This document shows positions 45,323 to 56,511 of a DNA stretch of 64,000 nt, one piece after another (the first letter of the stretch is position 1; every line of letters starts with the position of its first letter). The notes beneath the pieces were generated by a model. The model was not told the DNA's origin. It saw only the letters and a list, made by a program, of their open reading frames with translations, and ran no database searches. Origin of the DNA: a bacterium (lineage in GTDB: Bacteria; Sumerlaeota; Sumerlaeia; SLMS01). The position numbers were made by a program, and so were the translations under genes. The stretch covers positions 62,001 through 126,000 of the forward strand of contig WGMQ01000020.1 of assembly GCA_016125005.1 (NCBI GenBank), given 5' to 3'.

Positions 45323-46382
45323 GATGGTGGTGCTTGTGCTCATGGTCATGATCGTGGTCGTGACCACAGCAGCCGTGCTCGTGCTTGTGGTCGTGGTCAT
45401 GGTGATGGTCGTGGCCGCAGCCCCCGTGTTCATGGTCGTGATCGTGTCCACAGCAGCCGTGGTCGTGGTCATGATCGTGGCCGCAGCAGTCACCTTCGTG
45501 CTCCAGCGCGAGCATCTCTGCCGGCAGGAACTGGCGCGTGGTGTCCGCCAGCACGACGCGGAGCAGGTTGGCGATCTCGCGCTTGTCCTTGGTTCCGGCA
45601 CCATAGCCGATGCGGCGAGGCGTCATGACGAGCGGGGCGAGGGTCGGGAAAGCGAGGGTCGCCAGCAGCGCGGCGCCCGTGGGCGTGGTCATCTCGCCTT
45701 CGTTCTGCGTCTTGCGGACGGGGAAATCCTTTAGGATCGCCAGCGTTCCCGGGGCGGGCACCGGCATCCGGCCGTGGGCACATGCAACCGTTCCCGTGCC
45801 GAGCGAGACCGGTCCTGAAAGCACATAGTCGACACCCAGCTGATCCAGCGCCAGGCAGGTGCCCACGATGTCGACGAGGCAATCGAGGCCGCCAACCTCG
45901 TGCAGATGGACGTCGTGGAGGGGGACGCGATGGGCCTCGGCCTCCGCCTGGGCGAGCGCATAGAGCGCCTGAAGCGCCGTCTCCTTCACGCCATCCGGCA
46001 GATTCGCGGCGCCGATGATTCCCACCAGGTCACCGAGATGGCGATGGGGCTGGGGCTCGTCATTCACGACCACATCGATCTTGGTTCCGGCGATGGATTG
46101 GCGGGTCGTGGCCGAGCGCACCAGGTCGAAGCCCGGCACGTTGAGCTTGGCCAGGTCGGCCTTCAGCTTGTCGAAGTCTGCGCCCACATCCACTAGCGCA
46201 CCGAGGAACATGTCGCCCGACGCACCGGCCACGGGATCGATGTAGAGGATCTTCACCGCGGTTGTGGGCGGCACTTCCGCATGATCGTGGTCGTGATGAT
46301 GATGGTCATGGTCATGCGAATGATCGTGGTCGTGGTCGTGATGCTCGTGATCGTGCGCGTGGGAGGGATGATCATGCGCCAT
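45312..46382 (-). CDS. LarC1-like nickel-cofactor protein with His/Cys-rich tails and no LarC2 domain
   Basis: 356 aa. Residues 1-36 contain 18 histidines (HDHDHSHDHDHHHHDHDH). The core, about 42-290, matches the N-terminal LarC (DUF111) domain: ILYIDPVAGASGDMFLGALV, HLHEVGGLDCLVDIVG, ACAHGRMPVPAPGTLAIL, EMTTPTGAALLATL and RIGYGAGTKDKREIANLL. The C-terminal LarC2 domain, which in LarC binds CTP and completes nickel insertion into the pincer cofactor of lactate racemase, is replaced by a tail of CCGHDHDHDH-type repeats. It likely stores or transfers Ni or Zn. Ribosome-binding site AAAGGA precedes the ATG. No larA, larB or larE is present in the window. Confidence 0.88.
   Translation of the reverse strand: MAHDHPSHAHDHEHHDHDHDHSHDHDHHHHDHDHAEVPPTTAVKILYIDPVAGASGDMFLGALVDVGADFDKLKADLAKLNVPGFDLVRSATTRQSIAGTKIDVVVNDEPQPHRHLGDLVGIIGAANLPDGVKETALQALYALAQAEAEAHRVPLHDVHLHEVGGLDCLVDIVGTCLALDQLGVDYVLSGPVSLGTGTVACAHGRMPVPAPGTLAILKDFPVRKTQNEGEMTTPTGAALLATLAFPTLAPLVMTPRRIGYGAGTKDKREIANLLRVVLADTTRQFLPAEMLALEHEGDCCGHDHDHDHGCCGHDHDHEHGGCGHDHHHDHDHKHEHGCCGHDHDHDHEHKHHHHEH
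45315..45497 (-). repeat. Tandem CCGHDHDHDH-coding repeats (metal-binding tail)
   Basis: About four imperfect units of roughly 33-57 bases, each encoding (C/G)CGHDHDH(D/E)H followed by a His/Lys/Glu run, form the C-terminus of the LarC1-like protein. The low-complexity CAC/GAC pattern is likely to expand and contract by slippage. The last bases overlap the nadC start codon. Confidence 0.8.
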
Positions 46383-46435
46383 TGGGGTAGTCCTTTCAGT
46401 CGTCTACAAAACTAGATGTACAGATTGCTTTCAAT

Positions 46436-47059
46436 CTACTCGGAAAAACGCTCTTCCTTCCAGGGGTCGCCGTTGTTGTGATAGCCGTAGCGCTCCCAGA
46501 AGCCGGGCCGGTCGGCGGACATGAACTCGATGCCGTTCAGCCACTTGGCGCTCTTCCAGAAATAGTACCTCGGGAGCATCATGCGGACCGGCCCGCCGTG
46601 CTCCGCTTCGAGCGGTTGACCGTCGAAGGTGGTGGCAAGCAACACGTTGTCGTCCATCAGGTAGCTGAGAGGCGTGTTGGTTGTATAGCCACCGAAGCTG
46701 TGCTGCATGACGTGTGTGACCGAGGCGGGCAGGGGGCCGAGCCTCGCCTCCACAGCCTTCAGGAAGTCGGAGAAGCGAACGCCCTCCCAGTCCGTGTCCA
46801 GCTTGGACCAGCGCGTCACGCAATGGATGTCGCAGTGAACCTTGGTCCGTGGCATCGCCTGAAGATCGGCCCAGGTGAAAACGACGCCGGTTTCGTAGAT
46901 ACCCCAGACACGACAGGCCCACTTCTCCGGGAAGACGATCGGAGTGGGCCCGTAGGTAAGGACGGGGAAGCCCTTCGTGAGGGTCTGGCCCGGGGGAATT
47001 CGGGCGTCGAGGGACGTACCATCCGGCGAGGGGCGGCGAAAACGATCAAAGAGGGACAT
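46436..47059 (-). CDS. Sulfite-oxidase-like molybdopterin oxidoreductase (soluble)
   Basis: 207 aa with the fold of the sulfite oxidase molybdenum domain. The molybdenum-ligating cysteine is in [15 protein letters not shown]. Other family motifs are [49 protein letters not shown] and [13 protein letters not shown]. There is no signal peptide or heme domain, so it resembles the YuiH-type small cytoplasmic or tethered members; the electron partner is unknown. The start has GAGGAGG as ribosome-binding site. It lies between a rhodanese gene and the LarC-like gene, a sulfur/metal-flavoured context. Confidence 0.88.
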   Translation of the reverse strand: MSLFDRFRRPSPDGTSLDARIPPGQTLTKGFPVLTYGPTPIVFPEKWACRVWGIYETGVVFTWADLQAMPRTKVHCDIHCVTRWSKLDTDWEGVRFSDFLKAVEARLGPLPASVTHVMQHSFGGYTTNTPLSYLMDDNVLLATTFDGQPLEAEHGGPVRMMLPRYYFWKSAKWLNGIEFMSADRPGFWERYGYHNNGDPWKEERFSE

Positions 47060-47083
47060 CGACCGACCTCCTCGGGAGAGCGC

Positions 47084-47407
47084 TCAGTACCGTGGCGTAG
47101 CCGGATCAACCTCCAGCGACCAGGCATCGATCCCGCCAATCAAATTGCGCACGTGGGTGAACCCCTGACGCAGCAGGAACCCCTGAACACTGGCCGATCT
47201 CATGCCGTGGTGGCAATAGACGACCACTTCGGAATCGGCATGTTCTTCGAGTTCCGTCAGGCGCGACGGAATGTCGCCCATGGGGATGTGGATGGCGCCG
47301 GGGATGCTGGCGATCTCGACCTCTCCCGGCTGGCGCACGTCGAGAAGAATGGGCGGATTCCCGCCGTCGATGCGTGACTTCAGTTCAGTGACAAGGCAGT
47401 CGGTCAT
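47084..47407 (-). CDS. Rhodanese-domain protein
   Basis: 107 aa single rhodanese domain. Motifs: PILLDVRQPGEVEIASIPGA, HIPMGDIPSRL and the active-site loop VVYCHHGMRSASVQGFL with catalytic Cys. It transfers sulfane sulfur to an acceptor or works in redox sensing. ATG 47407 is preferred to an in-frame 47443 start because the domain begins right after it. It follows the DUF4340 gene by 61 bases and precedes the sulfite-oxidase-like gene by 24, so a persulfide/sulfite link between the two products is a fair inference. Confidence 0.92.
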   Translation of the reverse strand: MTDCLVTELKSRIDGGNPPILLDVRQPGEVEIASIPGAIHIPMGDIPSRLTELEEHADSEVVVYCHHGMRSASVQGFLLRQGFTHVRNLIGGIDAWSLEVDPATPRY

Positions 47408-47468
47408 GGTGCGCGTCCCGCTCCAAGGAATGGCTTGAGGCAATCACGGGCAAGGATCGGGCCGACCG

Positions 47469-49265
47469 TCACTTCGGGGCCGAGCCATTCCTGCGGCCGA
47501 TCTGTGCCTGCTCCTTGATCGAGATGACAAGGGAGGCCATCGCCTCGTCGAATACGTCGAATTGCTCGCCATCAACCTCGATGACCCGGCCATCCATCTC
47601 GAAGACACCCGCCCGCGACTGGCGATTGCGGGCCAGCAAGCTGACCGTCGCGTAGGGCTCCTTCGCGCCGACCTCGTAAAGGTGAAACACCGAGGCAGGC
47701 GTCTTGGTCCCCATGAGGGACATCTCGCTCGTGACATCCAGGTCCTGGAACGCCTCCAGGAATCCGTCGATCTTGGCAGGTGGAATCACAACGGCCGACT
47801 CGCCCGGCATAGTTCCGTTCCAGGCGGCGCCTTTCTTCTCCAGAACCAGGCGGTTGGGTCCGATCTCGACCTCCATGCGACCGACGCGCCCGGCCACATC
47901 GGGGAGCAGGCGTCGCTCTTCGAAATCCCGCCGGAAGCGGAAGAGGCGTCCCTGCGCGGTGAAGTCGATCTTCCAAAGCGACTGGTCCTGGCGACGCCAG
48001 ACAAAGGCCATTCCCTCACTTGTATCTGTACGTCCGAAACGAAGGCCCTGCACAGTGCCGTCATCGCCCGTCACGAGGAGGTTGTAGCTTTCCTCCACGA
48101 TGCCGTAGTCCATGAGTTCGTCCTCAGGCACGTTCGAGCGGATAAATCGCTGGGCGCTGGTGCTCGCGAGGGCCTCCAGGAATGACTCGACCCGATCATT
48201 GCGGATGGGGACCGCGGCCATGTCGGGCATGATCCAGCCGCCCTTGTCGCGCAGCAGGTTCGCGCGAGCGTTTCCCGAGGAAATCTCAATCTGGCGGATG
48301 GAGGCGGGATTCAGCCAGACCATGCGCTTGGTGGTCCATTCGGTGGCGGGGCGGAAAAACTCGCCCACCGTCGAGCGTCCGGCGATGCCGACGGTACCGG
48401 CCGCGTTCCTGACCACAAACTGCTCACGGCCGGGGATGCGAAGACCGACCTCGAACAACGGCTTGCCGTCGCCGGTCACGGTCAGGGTCGGAGGTTCAAG
48501 ACCGAGCTGCATCGTGGAGCTGGTCGGTGCGTCGATGATTTCGAGGAACTGCCCTTCGCCGAGCACTCCCATGAATCGCTCGACGACGACCTTGTCGGCG
48601 GGGATTGGGCGCCCTGCAACCGCAGTGAACCAATCGTTGGAGGACGGGGACTCGCGCTCCATTGCGGAGGTGCCGCGGGCGCTCTGCACTTCTATGCGCT
48701 TGACGCCCGTGGACTCAGGCGGCACCAGGTGCTTGTCACGAACATCCGCCAGTTGCTTGCGGGCCTGCTTGAAGAACCAGTCGGAGACCGTGAAGACGTT
48801 CGGTTCGCCCTCCAGCCGGGCGTAGACGGGACCGAACTGGTTCGGCTGGGCGCCGAGTTGTATTGTTGTATAGCCGATGGAGCCCTTGTCATCCTTGATT
48901 CCAAGCTTCACTTCGGCGCGGGGCTTCTCAAGTCCGTAGTCCGTGCCCGGCTCGGGAGCGAACTCCGCCTGACGGCGGGCACCACGCAAGTTCTCCAACC
49001 ATGCGGCGATGATTACATCGTTGGCGCCCATGGAACGCGGTTTCACCACGCGCCACGCCGTGTTGGCATTCGGGCGTTCCAGCGTGACGCTTCCGAGATC
49101 GTTGCGGAACTCAAGCTCCACCACGCGCGAGGAATCATGGAAGAATACCTGTTGGCTCTGCAAAGCGCTGAGTTGGCTGCGCTCTGTGTGATCAACATCC
49201 CACAGGTAGAAAGCGAGCAGGCAAGCGAAGGCGACGATGGCGAGGATTGGGCGCTTGGCGTTCAT
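47469..49265 (-). CDS. DUF4340 membrane-anchored protein of GldG-type ABC cluster
   Basis: 598 aa with an N-terminal anchor (RPILAIVAFACLLAFYLW) and an extracytoplasmic repetitive beta region: about four units of strand-turn-WR(V/I)-P pattern such as NTAWRVVKPRSMGANDVIIAAWLENLR-like text and DKGGWIMPDMAAVPIRNDRV. DUF4340 proteins always accompany ABC-2 permease and GldG-like genes in many Bacteroidetes, Planctomycetes and Myxococcota genomes; their biochemical function is unknown. The start at ATG 49265 overlaps the GldG-like stop by four bases. Confidence 0.85.
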   Translation of the reverse strand: MNAKRPILAIVAFACLLAFYLWDVDHTERSQLSALQSQQVFFHDSSRVVELEFRNDLGSVTLERPNANTAWRVVKPRSMGANDVIIAAWLENLRGARRQAEFAPEPGTDYGLEKPRAEVKLGIKDDKGSIGYTTIQLGAQPNQFGPVYARLEGEPNVFTVSDWFFKQARKQLADVRDKHLVPPESTGVKRIEVQSARGTSAMERESPSSNDWFTAVAGRPIPADKVVVERFMGVLGEGQFLEIIDAPTSSTMQLGLEPPTLTVTGDGKPLFEVGLRIPGREQFVVRNAAGTVGIAGRSTVGEFFRPATEWTTKRMVWLNPASIRQIEISSGNARANLLRDKGGWIMPDMAAVPIRNDRVESFLEALASTSAQRFIRSNVPEDELMDYGIVEESYNLLVTGDDGTVQGLRFGRTDTSEGMAFVWRRQDQSLWKIDFTAQGRLFRFRRDFEERRLLPDVAGRVGRMEVEIGPNRLVLEKKGAAWNGTMPGESAVVIPPAKIDGFLEAFQDLDVTSEMSLMGTKTPASVFHLYEVGAKEPYATVSLLARNRQSRAGVFEMDGRVIEVDGEQFDVFDEAMASLVISIKEQAQIGRRNGSAPK

Positions 49266-50830
49266 TTCATGCGCCTCCGGGCGATGGCGAAACCGCTGCC
49301 GCCAACGGTGATCAGCAGGCCAATCAGCAGGAAGGTTCCGAGCAGGGTCCACGCCGTGGTCGTGGTCAGCGCAATCGGTGTCGCCGTGACGAACCGCGGC
49401 GGAATCTGGAGCAGATCCTCGCGCTCGCGCAGCCAATTCACCGACTGAAGGAAGAAGGCCCCCGCGTCACCGTTTGTCGCCAGTTGGCGATCCGTGAAAG
49501 CATCGCTGTCACCGATCAGGACGATTTTGGCGCGCTGGCCCCAACGTCCACCAGGCGTCTGCTTGGTGACGCTCACTGACAGGATTTGGTTCGTCACCTT
49601 CTCGACATCATCCGGTGGGATGGCGCGACGGAAGCTCTTCATCGAATCGACCGGCTCGGTCCAGCATTGCTCGTTGGAGACCAGGATGCCTTCCAATTTC
49701 ACGTTCGGGTCAGCTTTCCCCTGCGACACGATGGGACGCGCACGATCGAGCAAAAACGGGACGCGCGACGTGGCAAGCGCGATGGGGTGCTTGGCCCAGA
49801 TGGCCTGCGGCGTGGTGGTCACCCGCGTGGCGGACATCGCCAGCGGATCGATGATCATCTCGTTCGGCATGTCGAGCCCGTAACCCGTCACCAGCTTCTC
49901 GAAGTTCGGAAGCGGCACCCGCTCCTCGAACATCGGGTCCAGCATCAGGAAGAGCTTGCCGCCCTCATCGAGATAGTTCTTCAGCAATTCGAAATCGAAA
50001 TCGGAAAGGTCGCGTCGCGGACCGGCGATGACAATCGCCGCGGTGTCTGCCGGGATGCGCCCCTCCATTAGGCGGAACTCCTGGATATTCACCGCGCCTG
50101 CCGCGATGGCTTCCGCCACCTTGGTGAGCGAGTCATCGGTCTTGTCCAGGCGCTTCTCACCGAGGCCGCTCGACCAGTAAATCGTCTCCTTGCCATCGGT
50201 CAGCAGCCGGGCAAAGGCATTGGTCAGGACGTGCTCGCGAAGGCCATTAGAGAGCGAGATTTCCCCATCGGTGCGGCGCTTCATGGTGCCGTCGGCGTCG
50301 AACAGGGAAAGGAAGAACTGTCCCTCGCGAATGTTGCCACCGAATTGCGAGACCACGTCTAGATCCCGCTTCGGGTCGTATAGATCGATCGACAGCTGAG
50401 GCGCGAGGCGCTGGTAGTTGGCGAGGAACTTCTGCGCGGCGAAACGATCCTTCTGCGCGACAAACAACTCCAGCCGCGCCGACTGCTCCGCCGGAATGCG
50501 CCGCAGGATCGAACTCGTCTGCGCGCCAAGCGTGTGGATACCATCGCGCGTCAGGTCAAAACGCTGCGGGCGGTTGGCCGAGACGAGATATGCCAGCGCG
50601 AGTGCCAGCAGGAAAAAGACTGTATAGACGCACGATGCGGCCCAGTCGCGCCAGCGGACCTCGCGGAGCCACAGCAGCGAACCGGCGATGGATGCCAGCG
50701 AGAGCAGACCCATCGCAAAGTGCCAGGTCATGAAGGCGCCATTCAACGCCCCCAAGCCCACGGCCATTGCGAGGCCAACAAACCCAAGAAATAGCGGGAC
50801 TGCACGAATCCAGAGGCTGCGCGTTTGCAT
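49262..50830 (-). CDS. GldG-like ABC-transporter auxiliary protein
   Basis: 522 aa. Three N-terminal hydrophobic segments (AVPLFLGFVGLAMAVGLGAL; WHFAMGLLSLASIAGSLLWL; ASCVYTVFFLLALALAYLVS), then an extracytoplasmic ABC_transp_aux domain (RFDLTRDGIHTLGAQTSSIL; DLYDPKRD; IYWSSGLGEKRLD; EGGKLFLMLDPMFEERVP) and a C-terminal helix (AWTLLGTFLLIGLLITVGGSG). In Flavobacterium the GldA-GldF-GldG complex is needed for gliding; elsewhere its substrate is unknown. It overlaps the permease gene by one base. Confidence 0.88.
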   Translation of the reverse strand: MQTRSLWIRAVPLFLGFVGLAMAVGLGALNGAFMTWHFAMGLLSLASIAGSLLWLREVRWRDWAASCVYTVFFLLALALAYLVSANRPQRFDLTRDGIHTLGAQTSSILRRIPAEQSARLELFVAQKDRFAAQKFLANYQRLAPQLSIDLYDPKRDLDVVSQFGGNIREGQFFLSLFDADGTMKRRTDGEISLSNGLREHVLTNAFARLLTDGKETIYWSSGLGEKRLDKTDDSLTKVAEAIAAGAVNIQEFRLMEGRIPADTAAIVIAGPRRDLSDFDFELLKNYLDEGGKLFLMLDPMFEERVPLPNFEKLVTGYGLDMPNEMIIDPLAMSATRVTTTPQAIWAKHPIALATSRVPFLLDRARPIVSQGKADPNVKLEGILVSNEQCWTEPVDSMKSFRRAIPPDDVEKVTNQILSVSVTKQTPGGRWGQRAKIVLIGDSDAFTDRQLATNGDAGAFFLQSVNWLREREDLLQIPPRFVTATPIALTTTTAWTLLGTFLLIGLLITVGGSGFAIARRRMK

Positions 50831-51591
50831 CAGGTGGACCTCCAGCGGCGGGCTTCGAGGAGCCGCGCCGTGACGAAGAGCCCAACCCAGGCCATCACCA
50901 CGAAATAGGCCACATTCATCGGGGCGATGTTCCCAGAGATCAGCCCGTTGATGTGCTCCGTCACCGTGAAGTGACGAGCCGCATCGTCGAGGGCCTGCAC
51001 ATTGCTGGCCGACGCGAACGCCTGGCCGAACGCGAGCATGAAGAGCGTGACGTAGCTAAGGACCGCGGCCGCCACCTGCGACTCGCTGGCGGCGCTGAAG
51101 AGCAGTCCGATCGACACATACCCCGCGGAACTCAACAGCAGCGCGATCACGCTGCCGATCACCACGGGCCAGTCGACGATCGTCATCATGCCGGTCACGA
51201 CGGGGAAGATCGGCGTGATTGTTGTATAGATTGCTATACCAAGGAACGTGGCAAGGAACTTTCCACCGAGCACCGCCCAGTCCCGCGCCGGCATCGTCTG
51301 GAGCAGGTCCAGCATCCCGTTCGAGCGATCCTCGGCAAATACACGCATGGTCAGCAACGGCACCTGAATCAGCAGGAAGAAGTGCAGCATCTGGAAGGTC
51401 GGCACGACCACCGAGTCGGTCGCATTCACCGACGTCCCCTGTCCGCCCTGCGAGAAGACAACCAGTTGTTGCAGATAGACGAGCGCCGCGAGCATGAAGA
51501 ACACGCCGCAGAGCACATAGTATAGCGGCATGCAGAGGAGCGAGGCGACCTCACGTCGCGTGACCAGGAAGAGTTGGCGCGTGAAGCTCAT
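50830..51591 (-). CDS. ABC-2 type permease (GldF-like)
   Basis: 253 aa with six membrane helices, beginning TRREVASLLCMPLYYVLCGVFFMLA and including HFFLLIQVPLLTMRVFAED, VLGGKFLATFLGIAIYTTIT, SVIALLLSSAGYVSIGLLFS and VAYFVVMAWVGLFVTARLLE. The AEDRSNGMLDLLQTMPARDW cytoplasmic loop is the typical ABC-2 coupling segment. It pairs with the ATPase encoded just upstream (four-base overlap). The transported substrate is unknown. Confidence 0.9.
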   Translation of the reverse strand: MSFTRQLFLVTRREVASLLCMPLYYVLCGVFFMLAALVYLQQLVVFSQGGQGTSVNATDSVVVPTFQMLHFFLLIQVPLLTMRVFAEDRSNGMLDLLQTMPARDWAVLGGKFLATFLGIAIYTTITPIFPVVTGMMTIVDWPVVIGSVIALLLSSAGYVSIGLLFSAASESQVAAAVLSYVTLFMLAFGQAFASASNVQALDDAARHFTVTEHINGLISGNIAPMNVAYFVVMAWVGLFVTARLLEARRWRST

Positions 51592-52520
51592 GCGCTGCCC
51601 TCCTTGCCGATGGCACGAAGGAAGACATCCTCGAGGCGGGCTCGCTTGAGCGTCACCTCCACCACATCGATGCCTGCCGGCACCGCACGACGGGCGATCT
51701 CGGGGCGCAGGTCCTCGCCCTCACGCGGCGCCCAGGTCAGCAGCGCCTCGCCTTCACTCCAGGTCACCTTGATGCGGCTTCCTCCGGGCAGCTCTGCCGC
51801 CAGGCGATTCACGATGTTGCTCGATCCGCGCAGCCGCGCCAGGCCCTCCGAGGGAATCGTGGCAACCAGTTGCTCCGGTGTTCCCTGCGCGGCCACCTTG
51901 CCATTCGCGATGATGACGATGCGCGTGCAGGTCAGCTCCACCTCGGGCAGGATATGCGTGGAGAAAAGCACCGTGGTCTCCCCCGCCAGCGAGCGCACGA
52001 GACGTCGCACGTCGTTAATCTGCGAAGGATCCAGGCCCACCGTTGGCTCGTCCAGCAGCAGCACCGGCGGCTTGCCGAGGAGTGCCTGGGCGAAGGCTGC
52101 GCGCTGGCGCGTGCCCTTCGACAGATTGCCGATCAGACGGGTGCGTTCCTTCTGGAGGTTCAGCAACGCGGTGGTTCGCTCGGCCTCGCTCTTGGCCTGG
52201 CGATTGTCCAGTCCCTTCAGCCCCGCCATGTAACGGAGGAACCCGTCGAGGGTCATGTCGCCGTAAACCGGCGCGCCCTCCGGCAGATAGCCGAGACGCT
52301 GGCGCTGCGCCGGGGTGGCGTGCTGCATTTCGATTCCGTCGATGCGCGCGGAACCGGCGGTGGGGCGCATGAGTCCCGCAAGCAGCTTCATGGTCGTGGA
52401 CTTGCCCGCGCCGTTGGGCCCGAGGAAGCCAAGAATCTCGCCCTTCTCCGCGCGAAAGGAAACATCCTCGATCGAACGCGTGGGGCCGTAATGCTTGGTC
52501 AGTCCATCTACTTCGATCAT
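51588..52520 (-). CDS. ABC transporter ATP-binding protein (GldA-like)
   Basis: 310 aa. Walker A GFLGPNGAGKSTTMKLL, Q-loop region LGYLPEGAPVYGDM, signature LSKGTRQRAAFAQALL (LSKGT in place of LSGGQ, usual for GldA-type proteins), Walker B PPVLLLDEPTVGLDP and H-loop LFSTHILPE. The C-terminal ~90 residues are the extra domain typical of ABC-2 drug/gliding ATPases. ATG 52520 is 13 bases after the PNP stop; a longer reading to 52613 runs into that gene and is rejected. It energises the permease encoded next. Confidence 0.92.
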   Translation of the reverse strand: MIEVDGLTKHYGPTRSIEDVSFRAEKGEILGFLGPNGAGKSTTMKLLAGLMRPTAGSARIDGIEMQHATPAQRQRLGYLPEGAPVYGDMTLDGFLRYMAGLKGLDNRQAKSEAERTTALLNLQKERTRLIGNLSKGTRQRAAFAQALLGKPPVLLLDEPTVGLDPSQINDVRRLVRSLAGETTVLFSTHILPEVELTCTRIVIIANGKVAAQGTPEQLVATIPSEGLARLRGSSNIVNRLAAELPGGSRIKVTWSEGEALLTWAPREGEDLRPEIARRAVPAGIDVVEVTLKRARLEDVFLRAIGKEGSA

Positions 52521-52533
52521 TGAGACGCCGGTG

Positions 52534-53361
52534 TCAGAGTTTGGCAATAATGGCAGTGATGAGGCGGTTGAAGCGATCAGCCGCCTGGCGGCCGATTTCC
52601 ATGACCTCTTCATGCGTCGTCACGGTGCTGGCGCGCTCCACATGTGAGTTGGTCAGCAGGGAGATCCCCAGAACCTCGGCGCCCGCATGGATCGCCGCGA
52701 TGGTCTCGGGAACGGTGCTCATGCCAACCGCGTCGCCCATCATCCGGAACATCATGACTTCGGCTTGGGTCTCAAAGGTTGGTCCCAGGTTGGCGATATA
52801 CACGCCTTCGCGCAGGACGATCCCCTTTTCCGCGGCGCATTGGAGAGCCAGTTTCTGCAAGCGGCGGCTGTAGGGCTCGCTCATGTCGGGGAAGCGGGCC
52901 CCCAGTTCGGGGAAATTCGGCCCGATCAGCGGATTCTTCATCATATTGTTCACGTGATCCGTGATGAGCATCATCTCGCCCGTGGAGAAGCGCGGATTCA
53001 CGCAGCCCGCCGCGTTGGAAAGGATCACGGTCTTGACGCCGGCCTTGAGCAGCGCGCGCAGCGGCAGCACCGCCAGCTTGGGATCGACGCCTTCATAGAG
53101 GTGCTTGCGCCCGCTCATGACGATGACCGGGTGGCCGTCCGCCTTGCCGAGCACCAGCTTGCCCGCATGACCGACCACAGTGCTGACCGGGAAGTGTCGG
53201 AGCTTGTCATAGGATGCTTCCCGCGTTTCGGTCAGCGTTGCCGTGAACCCGCCAAGTCCGCTGCCAGCAACGACCAGCGTCTTCGGGATCTGACCAAAGA
53301 CGCCAACGATACTGGCAGCGGCTTCTTCGATCTGCACCAACTCCGGCGACGAGTGACTCAT
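52534..53361 (-). CDS. Purine nucleoside phosphorylase (trimeric PNP I type)
   Basis: 275 aa. It splits purine nucleosides with phosphate in the salvage pathway. Motifs: LVVAGSGLGGF (phosphate loop), VVGHAGKLVLG, SGRKHLYEG, ILSNAAGCVNP, ITDHVNNMM, YIANLGPTFETQAEVMMFRM, DAVGMSTVPETI and LLTNSHV. The base-contact segment reads LLTNSHV where human PNP has TNKV, keeping the Asn typical of guanosine/inosine specificity. It is the first gene of the minus-strand operon that continues into the ABC/GldG set, with no obvious functional link to transport. Confidence 0.94.
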   Translation of the reverse strand: MSHSSPELVQIEEAAASIVGVFGQIPKTLVVAGSGLGGFTATLTETREASYDKLRHFPVSTVVGHAGKLVLGKADGHPVIVMSGRKHLYEGVDPKLAVLPLRALLKAGVKTVILSNAAGCVNPRFSTGEMMLITDHVNNMMKNPLIGPNFPELGARFPDMSEPYSRRLQKLALQCAAEKGIVLREGVYIANLGPTFETQAEVMMFRMMGDAVGMSTVPETIAAIHAGAEVLGISLLTNSHVERASTVTTHEEVMEIGRQAADRFNRLITAIIAKL

Positions 53362-53584
53362 TGTTTAGGGCTCCAGTTTCAGGGTCCGGCCTGCATCTGC
53401 ATGGCGTGGAGCAGGGAGCACAGAAGCTTCAGCCGGTGCAAAAGAAAACGAGTTGGATCATCGAGTGCGACTGAATCTCCATGGATCGCTTGACCACAGC
53501 CATTAGAACTGCATGTTACCGTCAAAGTGGAAGTATTGCAGGTTGAAATAGACTCCTGCCCACTGCACGAGATTTTCCCTATCA
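53362..53584. promoter_or_regulatory. Divergent intergenic region
   Basis: These 223 bases lie between divergently transcribed PNP and the PAS kinase and should hold promoters for both. It is AT-richer than its surroundings near 53505-53585. No strong -35/-10 pair or operator was recognised by eye. The ribosome-binding site for the kinase is weak (GAG 12 or more bases before ATG 53585). Confidence 0.35.
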
Positions 53585-56398
<2,814 letters not shown>

Positions 56399-56511
56399 GC
56401 GCCGATCCCACACCTTGACACCACTGTTTTCCCGCCCAAAGCTGTCGCATCACGTTGGAAGTCTCATCGCCGTCCCCCCCGGCGAAACAGCCAATCCGAG
56501 GAGAAAGCCCG

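Larger units (their letters stand above)
984..51231. repeat. Dispersed octamer GTATAGAC/GTATAGAT, 39 copies
   Basis: Exact GTATAGAC begins on the plus strand at 984, 3933, 4086, 6261, 12682, 17407, 19985, 23093, 26067, 27998, 29279, 29763, 31044, 32492, 33950, 34293, 37849, 38424, 39014, 44149 and 50622, and on the minus strand (plus-strand GTCTATAC) at 7076, 14030, 22397, 23998 and 27874. GTATAGAT starts at 1964, 4700, 16211, 24488, 26891, 30624, 31182, 34164, 34335, 44163, 50378 and 51224, and in reverse at 27313. Copies occur in all codon phases, with rare CTA, ATA, AGA and TAG choices. None was seen from 51.3 kb to the end. Confidence 0.85.

Noticed and set aside
45315-45497. Short tandem repeats resembling a repeat array
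   Set aside because: Not a CRISPR: no constant repeat/variable spacer pattern; the repeats code for CCGHDHDH units in frame.
45323-45604. N-terminal extension of nadC rich in Thr, Met and Ala
   Set aside because: It is a frame-shifted reading of the HDHD repeats of the LarC-like gene; NadC homology begins at the ATG 45322.
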